Shown piece after piece: positions 8,337 through 16,731 of a stretch of DNA of 64,000 bases. The stretch comes from Acidobacteriota bacterium (lineage in GTDB: Bacteria > Acidobacteriota > Blastocatellia > Pyrinomonadales > Pyrinomonadaceae): assembly GCA_016700075.1 (NCBI GenBank), contig CP065000.1, positions 2,294,001 through 2,358,000 of the forward strand, given 5' to 3'. Within the stretch, counting starts at the first letter, position 1. Each line of letters begins with the position of its first letter. The position numbers and the translations under genes were made by a program. A model generated the notes under the pieces. The model saw only the letters and a program-made list of their open reading frames with translations, ran no database searches and was not told the origin of the DNA.

Positions 8337-10046
8337 CTAGAAACGCACCTGGATGCCGCCCATCAGCATTCTTCGCTGTGAGCTTAAACGGAGCAGGCCC
8401 TCGTCGCTGGCGGCTGCCGCCTGCAGGTCAAACAGGTTACGTGCGTCGATGATTGCCTCGGCACGTATGGGAAGGCCGAGCGTCGGAAGGTTTTGAGTGA
8501 CGTAAACGCTAAGGCCGGGATCGTAGATCGCCAGACGGCCTTTGAACGGGTCGATGGCAAAGACCGTTGCCTGCGGTGACAAACGGTAGATCGTGCGGAC
8601 GCTCGTTCCCGACCGAAGGTCGGCGGAGACCTGTGCGAAGAAAGACTGGAAAATGTCGTTCTCAAAAACGCTTTGCGGATCGGTAATACCGGCGGCAGAC
8701 AGCTTTTGCCCCGCACCGTAAGAATATCCCGCTGATGCCGAGAACGGCCCGTTCAGGCGGCGGTTGTAAACCACGCGAAATCCGCGTGCCGCGCCCTGCT
8801 GTGATGCGGTCATGTCGCTGATGCCGACGCCTTCGAGCGAAGTCAGGTCGAATGTGTTGATGCCGACGCCGCGTCCCTGAACAGTGTCGAAAAACACTGC
8901 GGCATCGATCGAAGAACGACTGTCGAGAACACGCTCGATCCCGAATTCCAGCCTCGAGCTGCGGTTCATCTGCGGCTTGCCCTCTACAAAGGCAAGATCC
9001 TCGATGGCGACAGGCTCGGCAAATGCGAAGCTTGCGCCCTCAAGTTCCATCGCGCGTGCCCAGCTTCGTTCTACGGTCTGCGGTGTGAACGAGGCCCTGA
9101 CGCGGGTTTTTGAGTCTGCGTCGAACTGCAGGCCGAACCTCGGGCTGATCGCCGAATCGCCGCCTGAGCCGACGAACCGCGAATAATCAAGGCCGTAAAC
9201 GACGATGATGCCTTCGCGGACGCGCCACTCGTCCATCGCTTGGAACGTAGCCTGGCCGAGCGTGTCATTGGTACCCGTCAGGATGCCGAGTTTGCTGACC
9301 GAGCCGGTCACCCTGAAATTATGTGCTCCGGCGCGATAGTTCAGCGTGGTTTCAATTCGCTGCGGTGCCGAGCGGCCGATACCTGTCTGTCCGGCGAGGA
9401 TGATATCCAGGTCTCGATTGATCGGAATGAGCGTTGCGGCGTTGAGTCCGGCGAATGAACCGCCACGATTGGCCGCAAAATAGCTCTCTGCGATGGTCTG
9501 GCCTTTTCGCGTTGCATCGCGTTCGTCGTGGACGGGCTCTTCAACTATGGGCTCTTCGCCCTCGGTATTCTGGTAGATCGAACGGTTTATCTGCGACGCG
9601 CGGATGCGCCACTTTGAGCTGTTGCGGTCAACACGGCTTTCGGGCATCGTATTGCCGGCGCCGGCTCGTTCCAGCTTGATGCCGTAATTGAGTTCGGCGG
9701 CACGGCCGACCTCGACACCCAAAAGGCGTGCCGGCGTAAAGCCGTTCGCGACCGCGGTCAGCGTGTAGCTGCCGGGCAGGACCTTGAGCAAAAAGCTGCC
9801 GTCCTTGCCTGCGGCGACCTGTCGAAAGAGCTTTGACGTAGTGTTTCGGATGACTGAAACGGTCGCTCCCGAGATGGGCGAACCGGCGGCGTCGCGGACG
9901 ACGCCTTTGATGATGCCTATATTGCTGCCGCGTTCGGCCGTTGCGGTGACCTCGACGGTTTCGGCGGCGAAAACGCTTTGCGCCGTAAAGCCCGCCGCTG
10001 CCAGAGCGACGGCCAATACCGATCTGCAAATTAGCCTAAAACGCAT
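8337..10046 (-). CDS. Outer-membrane beta-barrel protein with carboxypeptidase-regulatory-like domain
   Basis: The product (about 569 residues from the ATG at 10046) has a Sec signal peptide ending SVFAAE. A CarboxypepD_reg-like beta-sandwich (about residues 40-125) contains IKGVVRDAAGSPISGATVSV. A long beta-rich region follows and ends QVRF; a terminal phenylalanine is typical of barrel proteins inserted by the Bam machinery. It resembles TonB-dependent-receptor relatives common in Acidobacteria, but no clear plug domain or TonB box is seen. An in-frame start 19 codons upstream is less likely because it would bury the signal peptide. The substrate is unknown. Confidence 0.7.
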   Translation of the reverse strand: MRFRLICRSVLAVALAAAGFTAQSVFAAETVEVTATAERGSNIGIIKGVVRDAAGSPISGATVSVIRNTTSKLFRQVAAGKDGSFLLKVLPGSYTLTAVANGFTPARLLGVEVGRAAELNYGIKLERAGAGNTMPESRVDRNSSKWRIRASQINRSIYQNTEGEEPIVEEPVHDERDATRKGQTIAESYFAANRGGSFAGLNAATLIPINRDLDIILAGQTGIGRSAPQRIETTLNYRAGAHNFRVTGSVSKLGILTGTNDTLGQATFQAMDEWRVREGIIVVYGLDYSRFVGSGGDSAISPRFGLQFDADSKTRVRASFTPQTVERSWARAMELEGASFAFAEPVAIEDLAFVEGKPQMNRSSRLEFGIERVLDSRSSIDAAVFFDTVQGRGVGINTFDLTSLEGVGISDMTASQQGAARGFRVVYNRRLNGPFSASAGYSYGAGQKLSAAGITDPQSVFENDIFQSFFAQVSADLRSGTSVRTIYRLSPQATVFAIDPFKGRLAIYDPGLSVYVTQNLPTLGLPIRAEAIIDARNLFDLQAAAASDEGLLRLSSQRRMLMGGIQVRF

Positions 10047-10148
10047 AAGTGCCCGCAATACAAGCAACTTTCGTATTCTGTTACCAAAAATCAAGCGTGT
10101 CAAGCCCTTGGGGCAACGTGAACGTCTGCTGTTTGGGATGCGATTAAC

Positions 10149-10176
10149 TTGACAAAGTTTGCCCTCAGGCTAGAAT
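10149..10176 (+). promoter_or_regulatory. Sigma-70 type promoter of tRNA-Ser
   Basis: A perfect -35 box TTGACA at 10149-10154 is followed after 16 bp by TAGAAT at 10171-10176. Transcription would begin near 10183, about 20 bp before the tRNA-Ser gene. Confidence 0.7.
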
Positions 10177-10202
10177 TAAGTCTTGCTTTTCAGCGTTCTA
10201 CC

Positions 10203-10293
10203 GGAGACGTGGCTGAGTGGCTGAAAGCGGCGGTTTGCTAAACCGTTGTACTCCAAAAGGGTACCACAGGTTCGAATCCTGTCGTCTCCGCCA
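10203..10293 (+). tRNA. tRNA-Ser (GCT)
   Basis: The acceptor arm GGAGACG (10203-10209) pairs with CGTCTCC (10283-10289), followed by G and an encoded CCA. The anticodon loop TTGCTAA gives anticodon GCT at 10237-10239. The T-arm GGTTCGAATCC is present, and the long variable arm is as expected for serine tRNA. Confidence 0.95.
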
Positions 10294-10366
10294 TCAAGAT
10301 CAGCGGCCGCCTGCACAATCGGGCGGCCTTTGCGTTCTATGCGGCTTTCCGTGAAAATCATCGTTT

Positions 10367-11920
10367 ATGACTACTCGCGTTAGATTTGCACCGTCGCCCA
10401 CGGGTTATCTTCATATTGGTTCGGCCAGAACCGCTTTGTTTAATTACCTTTACGCTCGCCACACCGGCGGCAAATTCCTGCTTCGCATCGAGGATACAGA
10501 CCTCGCACGCTCGACCGAGGAATCGACGCGTTCGATACTCGACGGGCTCGAATGGCTTGGTTTCGCTCCTGATGAGGAGATCGTCTTTCAGTCCGACAAT
10601 GCCGACAAACATCGCGAGACGGCTCGAAAACTGCTTGCCGAAGGCAAAGCGTATCGCGATTTCACGCCTAAAGAAGCACCGTCCGACGCCAATGTGAAGG
10701 ACGCGATCAAGGAACGCGCACGCGCGAATCAAGGCGAAAAGAATATGCGAAACAACCCGTTTCGCGATCTGCCGCGTGAGGAGTCGGACGCCCGAGCCGC
10801 AGCAGGCGAGCCATTTGCGATCCGGCTCAAGGTGCCCGATGTCAGAACCGGGAGCGATAGCGACTGGGCTTCAGCTTCAGGAAAGACAAGTTTTGAAGAC
10901 GCTGTTTACGGCCTGCAGGAACGCGATTACGCCGAGACCGAAGACCTCGTTTTGCTCCGCAGCGACGGGCATCCGCTCTACAACCTCGCGGTCGTATGCG
11001 ATGACATAGAGATGCAGATAACGCACGTCATCCGCGGCCAAGATCATCTGACGAATACGCATAAACAGATCCTCATTTACGAGGCTCTGGGCGTCACGCC
11101 GCCGACATTCGCTCATCTGCCGCTGATCATGGCGCCGAACAAGGGCAAGCTCTCAAAGCGAAAGCACGGCGAGGTCGTCTCGATGACGACGTACCGCGAC
11201 GCAGGGTTTCTTCCAGAGGCATTTCGCAACTATTTGGCATTGCTCGGTTGGTCTGCCGGTGAGGAACAGGAGATCTACACGCTCGATGAACTCGTCTCAA
11301 AATTCTCGCTAGACGGCATTCATCGATCGAACGCTGTGTTCAATTTCAGCCCCGACGACCCGCGGAAATGGACCGACGACAAGGCCATTTGGATGAACGC
11401 CGAATACATCCGCACGATGCCGCTCGCCGATCTGCTTCCCCACGTCAAGGCAGAACTGAAGGCCAACAAACTCTGGCGCGAGGAATACGAAGACGAAGAC
11501 CGTGCGTGGTACGAAAAAACGGTGGATCTCATCCGCGCACGCTTCTTCACGCTCAAAGATTTCTCGACCCAAGGCCGTGCGTATTTCAGCGAAGATTTCG
11601 ATTTCGACCCCGCCGCGATCGCGAAAAACCTAACGAAATTCCCCGAACTCCGCGAGTGGCTCCCCGAGCTCGCAGACCGATTCGAGGAGGAGTTTGACGG
11701 GACGCAGGCTGCCAGCCTGCAGTATTCGGAAGAAAACATCGAAACCGTCGTCAAAGCCTTCACCGAAGAAAAAGGCACAAAACTCGGCGTCATAATGAAC
11801 GGAGCCCGCACGCTCCTAACCGGCGTCGCTGTCGGCCCATCAATGCTCTCGGTTTTCGAGATCATCGGCCTCGAACGAACCCTGATGCGCCTGCGCAGTC
11901 AGGTGGCTTGGAATTTGTAA
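10367..11920 (+). CDS. gltX: Glutamyl-tRNA synthetase
   Basis: This 517-residue class I synthetase charges tRNA-Glu. The N-terminus has the HIGH-type motif (APSPTGYLHIGSARTAL) and the signature LLRIEDTD. The KMSKS-type loop reads KLSKRKHGE near residue 262. The C-terminal anticodon-binding region ends IGLERTLMRLR. A 17-bp REP palindrome is embedded in frame near codons 446-451 and encodes QAASLQ; it is listed separately. The gene follows tRNA-Ser by about 70 bp. A single gltX form cannot be distinguished from a GluRS that also charges tRNA-Gln. Confidence 0.96.
   Translation: MTTRVRFAPSPTGYLHIGSARTALFNYLYARHTGGKFLLRIEDTDLARSTEESTRSILDGLEWLGFAPDEEIVFQSDNADKHRETARKLLAEGKAYRDFTPKEAPSDANVKDAIKERARANQGEKNMRNNPFRDLPREESDARAAAGEPFAIRLKVPDVRTGSDSDWASASGKTSFEDAVYGLQERDYAETEDLVLLRSDGHPLYNLAVVCDDIEMQITHVIRGQDHLTNTHKQILIYEALGVTPPTFAHLPLIMAPNKGKLSKRKHGEVVSMTTYRDAGFLPEAFRNYLALLGWSAGEEQEIYTLDELVSKFSLDGIHRSNAVFNFSPDDPRKWTDDKAIWMNAEYIRTMPLADLLPHVKAELKANKLWREEYEDEDRAWYEKTVDLIRARFFTLKDFSTQGRAYFSEDFDFDPAAIAKNLTKFPELREWLPELADRFEEEFDGTQAASLQYSEENIETVVKAFTEEKGTKLGVIMNGARTLLTGVAVGPSMLSVFEIIGLERTLMRLRSQVAWNL
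11704..11720. repeat. REP palindrome inside gltX
   Basis: The sequence GCAGGCTGCCAGCCTGC is a near-perfect palindrome identical to the core of the REP array at 39.6 kb. It is flanked by GGGAC on the left and AG on the right; the copy after nusG has the same GGGAC left flank. It lies in frame in the C-terminal part of gltX and adds no stop codon. Confidence 0.85.
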
Positions 11921-11954
11921 CAAAGAATGGGTCAACCTTTGGTATAGTTAGGGA

Positions 11955-12194
11955 ATGGATTACCGAGAGATCATAACCATCGAACCAGGTAAGCGAAGCG
12001 GAAAGCCGACGATCCGGGGCATGCGGATCACTGTTCAGGATGTTCTCGAATATTTGGCCGGTGGTATGACTGAAGCAGAGATCCTCTCGGACTTCCCAGA
12101 GCTTAACCGCGACGATATTCTGGCCTGCCTGGCGTTTGCAGCGGATCGGGAACGACAATTAGCCATTTTGCCGCAATATGAAATTGCTGCTTGA
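11955..12194 (+). CDS. DUF433 family antitoxin
   Basis: The 79-residue protein matches the DUF433 (VapB-like) family. Its core GKPTIRGMRITVQDVLEYLA and GMTEAEILSDFPELNRDDI form the family's winged-helix DNA-binding unit. It overlaps the downstream DUF5615 toxin gene by 17 bp. DUF433/DUF5615 pairs are a common toxin-antitoxin arrangement, in which this protein would neutralise the toxin and repress the pair. A TATAGT box at 11943-11948 lies only 6 bp before the ATG, so the transcript may be nearly leaderless. Confidence 0.85.
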   Translation: MDYREIITIEPGKRSGKPTIRGMRITVQDVLEYLAGGMTEAEILSDFPELNRDDILACLAFAADRERQLAILPQYEIAA

Positions 12195-12510
12195 CCAAAA
12201 CCTTTCTTGGAAGCTTGTAGTAGAACTCCGCGAAAGCTATCCGGACTCAGAACATATCAAACAGGCTCTATCGACCTCCGCCGATGATCGGGCCATCTGG
12301 GATTTCGCTCGAGACAATGACTTTACGATCGTAACGAAAGACGACGATTTTGTTCAGCGAAGCATGCTGCTCGGCCACCCGCCAAAAGTGGTCTGGATCA
12401 GACTGGGTAACTGCAAAACAGATGAGATCACCCGATTGCTACTGGGTTCTCTCAATGTCATGATAGCCTTCGCAAACGATGAGGAAAAATCGTTGTTTGC
12501 TTTGCCATGA
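12178..12510 (+). CDS. DUF5615 PIN-like toxin
   Basis: The 110-residue product belongs to the DUF5615 PIN-like group. Acidic residues expected at a PIN nuclease centre are visible in LLLDQNLSW (N-terminus), ADDRAIWDFARDNDFTIVTKDDDF (middle acidic cluster, residues about 36-60) and VWIRLGN. Such proteins are presumed RNases, by family. It is translationally coupled to the DUF433 antitoxin by a 17-bp overlap. Its activity is not shown by the sequence. Confidence 0.82.
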   Translation: MKLLLDQNLSWKLVVELRESYPDSEHIKQALSTSADDRAIWDFARDNDFTIVTKDDDFVQRSMLLGHPPKVVWIRLGNCKTDEITRLLLGSLNVMIAFANDEEKSLFALP

Positions 12511-12562
12511 CTCGATCTGCGGGGAACTGGCGAATTCACGTAATATCTGAAACAAGATTCGT

Positions 12563-13327
12563 ATGTGGCGCATACAGAACCCGATAATCCGTCGAACAAA
12601 ACTCGATTTCACAAGTTCTGAACAGGGCTTTAGGGAAGTTTCTCAACTGGTATTCGACGGTGTCGTGTTACTAAACGCAATCGAGTTGACTGACTGGGAA
12701 GCCGATGGGACGCAACTCATCATTTGCGACCGTTGCGGTTTTACGCACTGCGAAACAGGTGGATGGGCAAACGTTCGGAAAGCTGGAGACTACGTGTTTG
12801 TTCTTCCCGCCTTTAATCTTCTTGAATCTGGTAGCAATTCCGACGAATACGCCCCGCCGCCGTATATTCGAAAATTTGGCGTTCCATATTTCAGCGTAAC
12901 GCAATATGGAGAACTTGTTGCAACGAAGTTGGGCTTTCCGGAATACGATACGATTCTACCGATGGAAATGCGCGATGCAGTGCGGATAGTGCAACTTGAG
13001 ACCCCTTATCGAATATTTGGTGAACCGCCGACAGTAGACCTCAAGCCCGACAAAAAGGCTCTAGCAATAGCGTCGAGCGAAGGTGAGCCACACGAACATT
13101 TGAGGAATATAGAAATACTTTTGAAGGTTCACTATGATGATCGTCGATCTGCCCAACTCCGGCCAATGACTGTAGACGAGAAGATCATTTCGATTTTTCT
13201 AGATGCGGATGTTTTCATTGACTGGAAACCACTTGCGAAGGGTCCAAAAGGCTGGCTTCTCACGTTGGAAGACAATTTTGTTATAGAACCGATTAGTTCG
13301 CACGAGGATTCACCGTCCGTCCAATGA
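12563..13327 (+). CDS. Hypothetical protein with a Cys-rich knuckle
   Basis: I do not recognise this 254-residue protein. It has no signal peptide or membrane segment. A CDRCGFTHC motif near residues 55-63 could bind a metal. The rest is mixed alpha/beta with several acidic patches. Its stop codon overlaps the start of the glycosyltransferase gene as ATGA, so the two are coupled, although no functional link is evident. The first codons are uncertain because no strong ribosome-binding site precedes the ATG. Confidence 0.6.
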   Translation: MWRIQNPIIRRTKLDFTSSEQGFREVSQLVFDGVVLLNAIELTDWEADGTQLIICDRCGFTHCETGGWANVRKAGDYVFVLPAFNLLESGSNSDEYAPPPYIRKFGVPYFSVTQYGELVATKLGFPEYDTILPMEMRDAVRIVQLETPYRIFGEPPTVDLKPDKKALAIASSEGEPHEHLRNIEILLKVHYDDRRSAQLRPMTVDEKIISIFLDADVFIDWKPLAKGPKGWLLTLEDNFVIEPISSHEDSPSVQ

Positions 13328-14595
13328 AAGCCCTTCTCATCTCAATGGGAACGCGTGGTGATGTCGAGCCGTTTTTGGCGGTGGGCGAGATACTTGGCGA
13401 GAGAGGTTGGGAGGTCGTTTGCCTGTTTCCTGAGCAGTTTCGCGGGATGACGGAGGCGATGGGGTTTCGGTTCCACGGGTTTAGCGAAGAGTTCCTGAAG
13501 CTGATCGAGGGCAGCGACGCAAAAGAGATACTTGGCGGCGAGGGCGGCGCGTTCAGCCGTGTAAGAAACTGGGCGACGCTTGCCCGCAGCGGTATGAAGC
13601 TCGCGGCCGAATCGGTCGAGGTGCAGCATCGCATTCAGCTCGACGAAGCTCCTGACCGCATCATTTATCACCCGAAATGCAACACAGCGATCGTCTGGGG
13701 AATGGCGAATCCGGGCAAGGCGATACAGTTGGCACCGATCCCGGGCCTAGTTCACGCCGTCGATGAATTTGCACCGATGTGGAAGGACTTTGGCAGATCG
13801 ATCAACCGTGCCAGCTATCGGCTGATCAACTGGTTCAAAGCGTTCGCGGTAAAGAAATTCACGAAACAATTCACAACCGATCTTGGCTTTAAGAAACTCA
13901 CCGTTGCTGAGATCAACCGGGCGTTACTCGAAACCGAAAAGACGATCTATACCGTCTCGCCAAGCCTATTTGATCGGCCGGCATACTGGCCCGAGACGGC
14001 GCGGGTCGTCGGCTATTTCGAACGTGACAAGGCCGTCGGTTGGCAGCCGGATGAGCGGCTGCTCGAGTTTCTAAAGGCGCACGACAAGATCGTCTTTATC
14101 AGCTTTGGCAGTATGACGAATACAAAGCCGCTTGAGAAAACGCGAGCGATCGTCAATGTGTTAAAACGAAACAATATTCCCGCGATCATCAATACATCCT
14201 GGGGTGGACTTTGCGAGATCGATGACGCGCCGGAGCACGTCCTCTTCGTAAACGATGTGCCGTATGATTGGCTCTATCCGCACATTTACGCGGTCGTTCA
14301 TCACGGCGGTTCGGGTTCGACTCACATGGCTTTGAAATACGGCTGCCCGAGCCTCGTCGTGCCGCACGCTCTCGATCAACCGTTCTGGGCGAGGATCGTT
14401 CACGAAAAAGGCGCCGGTCCCGCGGGGCTGGCGATCAGCAAACTCACGGAGCTAGATTTCGAACAAAAGTTGCTAGATCTTTATGATAATCTTGATCATG
14501 GAACGAACGCTGAGCGGATCGGTCTGGCAATGTCGTCAGAAGCTGATGCCGGGAAGCTGTATCAAATCATAGTTGGCGACATCGAGAGATCATGA
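13324..14595 (+). CDS. GT1-family (UGT/MGT-like) glycosyltransferase
   Basis: The 423-residue product has the two Rossmann domains of GT-B enzymes. The N-terminal loop LISMGTRGDVEPFLAVG and the C-terminal donor site HHGGSGSTHMALKYGCPSLV, followed by PHALDQPFWARIV, are characteristic of the UDP-glucosyl/sterol/macrolide glycosyltransferase family. It would move a sugar from a nucleotide donor to a lipid or small molecule, but the acceptor cannot be inferred. It lies in a chain of genes joined by 4-bp overlaps (hypothetical, this gene, cupin, membrane protein). Confidence 0.85.
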   Translation: MKALLISMGTRGDVEPFLAVGEILGERGWEVVCLFPEQFRGMTEAMGFRFHGFSEEFLKLIEGSDAKEILGGEGGAFSRVRNWATLARSGMKLAAESVEVQHRIQLDEAPDRIIYHPKCNTAIVWGMANPGKAIQLAPIPGLVHAVDEFAPMWKDFGRSINRASYRLINWFKAFAVKKFTKQFTTDLGFKKLTVAEINRALLETEKTIYTVSPSLFDRPAYWPETARVVGYFERDKAVGWQPDERLLEFLKAHDKIVFISFGSMTNTKPLEKTRAIVNVLKRNNIPAIINTSWGGLCEIDDAPEHVLFVNDVPYDWLYPHIYAVVHHGGSGSTHMALKYGCPSLVVPHALDQPFWARIVHEKGAGPAGLAISKLTELDFEQKLLDLYDNLDHGTNAERIGLAMSSEADAGKLYQIIVGDIERS

Positions 14596-15002
14596 AAGGC
14601 TATAAATCAAACATTGAGAAAGAAACACTAAAGAATAAGAATTTTCGAAAGGTTCTTTATACGTCCGCATATAGCCAATTGGTACTAATGAGCATCAAGC
14701 CGAAGGAAGAGATCGGCTCTGAAGTGCATGCGGAGAACGACCAGTTCCTGCGTTTCGAAGGCGGCACCGGGCGTGTAATGGTCGATGACAATAAGTACAC
14801 TGTTAAAGATGGCGATGCGGTCGTCATTCCCGCGGGTGCACGGCACAATGTGATCAACACGTCCGCGACTGAAGACCTGAAGATCTACACGATCTATTCA
14901 CCGCCGCATCACAAAGACCAGATCATACGTAAGACAAAAGAAGAAGCCGAGGCGAACGACGAGGAATTTGACGGCAAAATGACCGAAAAGCGGAAGAGAT
15001 GA
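14592..15002 (+). CDS. Cupin-domain protein
   Basis: This 136-residue single-domain cupin has the metal-site motif 1 region (KPKEEIGSEVHAENDQFLRF) and motif 2 (GDAVVIPAGARHNVIN). The histidines and glutamate needed for a metal site are present. Homologous small cupins include isomerases and dioxygenases as well as sensors, so no reaction is named. It overlaps both neighbours by ATGA. Confidence 0.8.
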   Translation: MKGYKSNIEKETLKNKNFRKVLYTSAYSQLVLMSIKPKEEIGSEVHAENDQFLRFEGGTGRVMVDDNKYTVKDGDAVVIPAGARHNVINTSATEDLKIYTIYSPPHHKDQIIRKTKEEAEANDEEFDGKMTEKRKR

Positions 15003-15457
15003 TAGACACTCGTGCCCTGTTTCACAAGATCAGCTATTTGCAATATCCGCTGTTTGCCGTGGCGGTTTTTTATGCATTCAAGCCGTATATTGTCGGGTTT
15101 GACACCGTTTGGGCAAATCTGAACAACGTGCTGGTATTCGGTGGGTTAGGGATCAGTCTCTCGACGCTCCAGGACACGACCACTACGCAGAACGAGTTTT
15201 CGCGTCGGATCTGGCAGAGCCCAACAAAGGGAAAGATCGCTCTCATACTGATCGCAGCAATGGCGTTCCTGTTCGTTTTCATCGGCTTTTTTGGTATTTA
15301 CGTTTCTCACAGTCCGATCCTGAAAGAATTGTCGCTCGGAACGATCGTCGTGGGTATCGGCGTCATTGGCCTGTTGAAAGCCGCGATCGAGATGTTCGAA
15401 AATCATCGCATCGACAAGAATCCTGTTAACGAAGGGGACGACCCGCCGAGTTCCTGA
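14999..15457 (+). CDS. Small integral membrane protein
   Basis: The 152-residue product shows four hydrophobic segments: about residues 12-30, 40-55, 75-100 and 108-130. The C-terminus is charged and proline-rich. I do not recognise the family. It overlaps the cupin gene by 4 bp and sits directly before the DUF1801 gene, so it is part of the same transcript. Confidence 0.65.
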   Translation: MIDTRALFHKISYLQYPLFAVAVFYAFKPYIVGFDTVWANLNNVLVFGGLGISLSTLQDTTTTQNEFSRRIWQSPTKGKIALILIAAMAFLFVFIGFFGIYVSHSPILKELSLGTIVVGIGVIGLLKAAIEMFENHRIDKNPVNEGDDPPSS

Positions 15458-15474
15458 TGCTTGCAGACGAGGGA

Positions 15475-15867
15475 ATGAACAAAGATATTCAGGCATATAA
15501 CGACGTCCAAACACCGGAGGAACGTGAGGTCTGCAACGCGCTTGCCGAAGCTATCTCGCGCGGATTGCCAAAGGCCGAGAACAAGATCTGGCACCGCCAT
15601 CCGGTTTGGTTTCTCGACGGCAATCCGATCGTCGGTTACAGCAAGTTGAAGGCCGGCATCAGGCTGATGTTCTGGAGCGGTGCCGATTTTGACGAAGAAG
15701 AGCTCAAACCGCGAACCGGTAAGTTTAAAGACGCCTCCGTCACCTACACCTCCGCCGACCAGATCAACCCTAAAGACCTGAAACGCTGGTTAAAGAAGTC
15801 CAAAGAGATCCAGTGGGACTACAAGAACATCGTCAAACGAAAGGGCCGCCTGGAACGATTAAAGTAG
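15475..15867 (+). CDS. DUF1801 (YdhG-like) domain protein
   Basis: This protein of about 130 residues matches the DUF1801 fold, with ENKIWHRHPVWFLDGNPIVG and the later LKAGIRLMFWSGADF core. The biochemical role of the family is not established. An ATG at 15457 overlapping the upstream TGA is also possible. I prefer the ATG at 15475 because GAGGG lies just before it and the family starts near MNKDIQAYNDVQTPEER. It closes the operon that begins at 12563. Confidence 0.75.
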   Translation: MNKDIQAYNDVQTPEEREVCNALAEAISRGLPKAENKIWHRHPVWFLDGNPIVGYSKLKAGIRLMFWSGADFDEEELKPRTGKFKDASVTYTSADQINPKDLKRWLKKSKEIQWDYKNIVKRKGRLERLK

Positions 15868-15958
15868 TATTGACTTCGCAGGCAAAAACGGCTTGTTTTA
15901 TCTTCGCCGTTGCCTAGGCTATTCATTAGGCTGAACGGGTTTTGTGTCAGGCGGGGGG

Positions 15959-16000
15959 AGCACTATCGTTGTTGTAGTTATGCCTTAGGGTGTGAGGCGG
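15959..16000 (-). pseudogene. Lrp/AsnC C-terminal remnant
   Basis: Read on the minus strand this 42-bp segment gives RLTP*GITTTTIVL, the same peptide as near the C-terminus of the intact Lrp protein at 17944-18378 except for a stop in place of tyrosine. By my count the DNA matches 36 of 42 positions. The flanking sequence on both sides is no longer alignable, so this appears to be the scar of a deleted Lrp-type gene. Confidence 0.65.
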
Positions 16001-16036
16001 CAGGTGGCCCTGATCCGACCGAAGATCATGAGTGTT

Positions 16037-16089
16037 ATTTGACATAGTAAGGATTCCTAACTAATATAAGATCGACAACTATGTCAAAT
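16037..16089 (+). promoter_or_regulatory. Candidate MarR operator region of the redox operon
   Basis: Two structures overlap here. TAGTAAGGATTCCTAACTA at 16045-16063 is a 19-bp palindrome with three mismatches, the size and form of a MarR-dimer site. An outer perfect 11-bp inverted repeat, ATTTGACATAG (16037-16047) and CTATGTCAAAT (16079-16089), surrounds it. Both lie just upstream of the thioredoxin-like gene, in the operon that ends with a MarR gene, so autoregulation is the simplest inference. The ribosome-binding site AAGGAG follows at about 16096. Confidence 0.6.
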
Positions 16090-16110
16090 TTAGCTAAGGA
16101 GATGTGAAAA

Positions 16111-16344
16111 ATGAGCAAATCAGTTTTTTATCACGCCGGTTGTCCGGTTTGCGTTAGTGCGGAGCAGGACGTTATCAGCCTTATAGGAGCCGATAATGTG
16201 GAAGTCGTTCATTTTGGTAATGATATGTCGAGATTTGAAGAGGCGGAAAAGGCCGGCGTCAAATCCGTGCCGGCATTGATTACCCCAAACGGCAACGTGC
16301 TTCACATCAATTTTGGTGCTTCAATGGCAGACCTTAAAGGATGA
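16111..16344 (+). CDS. Thioredoxin/glutaredoxin-like protein
   Basis: The 77-residue protein has the redox motif CPVC at about residues 11-14 in FYHAGCPVCVSAEQDV, a central strand VEVVHFGND and the cis-proline motif SVPALI. This is a minimal thioredoxin fold. It is the first gene of a group with a DUF2024 protein, an NAD(P)H oxidoreductase and a MarR regulator, which suggests a response to electrophiles or oxidants. A strong AAGGAG ribosome-binding site supports this start. Confidence 0.8.
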   Translation: MSKSVFYHAGCPVCVSAEQDVISLIGADNVEVVHFGNDMSRFEEAEKAGVKSVPALITPNGNVLHINFGASMADLKG

Positions 16345-16349
16345 TCATC

Positions 16350-16389
16350 AGCCCTGTCGAAAGGCTCCAAACAGTTTTTCGGCAGGGTT
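16350..16389 (+). terminator. Intergenic hairpin (weak terminator or attenuator)
   Basis: A 13-bp stem, AGCCCTGTCGAAA with TTTCGGCAGGGTT, lies between the thioredoxin-like gene and the DUF2024 gene. Only a short T-run follows, so it may reduce read-through or protect the upstream message rather than end transcription fully. Confidence 0.5.
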
Positions 16390-16416
16390 GCCTTTCAATT
16401 ACGGATAATAGATATT

Positions 16417-16680
16417 ATGCAAGTAGCGGTTTGGGACACTTTCGTAAAACGCGGGGACGGAAGAACGATGCATTTTGACATCATCGCTCCGGCCGAGATT
16501 AAAGATGCTGCGGTGATCTACGGTTACGGCCGCGACTACTTGAAAGAAAAGGGCGAGGATTCGCAGACATTGACCTCAAACGAATGCAGTTTTTGTCACG
16601 TTGATGAGGTGCAGCCGCAATGGGTGAAAGCCATCGAGGAGAAAGGGTATTTCATCTACGAGATGGAGAATTGCGATTAG
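16417..16680 (+). CDS. DUF2024 family protein
   Basis: The 87-residue product matches the small DUF2024 family: it starts MQVAVWDTFVKRGDGRTMHF and has a conserved CSFCHVDEVQPQW block and a YFIYEMENC ending. Its function is not known. The CxxC and the C-terminal cysteine fit with the redox context. It is preceded by the thioredoxin-like gene and followed 51 bp later by the flavodoxin-fold reductase. Confidence 0.8.
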   Translation: MQVAVWDTFVKRGDGRTMHFDIIAPAEIKDAAVIYGYGRDYLKEKGEDSQTLTSNECSFCHVDEVQPQWVKAIEEKGYFIYEMENCD

Positions 16681-16731
16681 CTGATCTATCTGAGAATGTA
16701 AAAGTATCCGGCTTGGCAAACATTTGACGAT

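Noticed and set aside
8400..8430. GGCGGCTGCCGCCTGCAGG as another REP copy
   Set aside because: It lacks the GCAGGCTGCCAGCCTGC core and is explained by an alanine-rich coding stretch of the outer-membrane protein.
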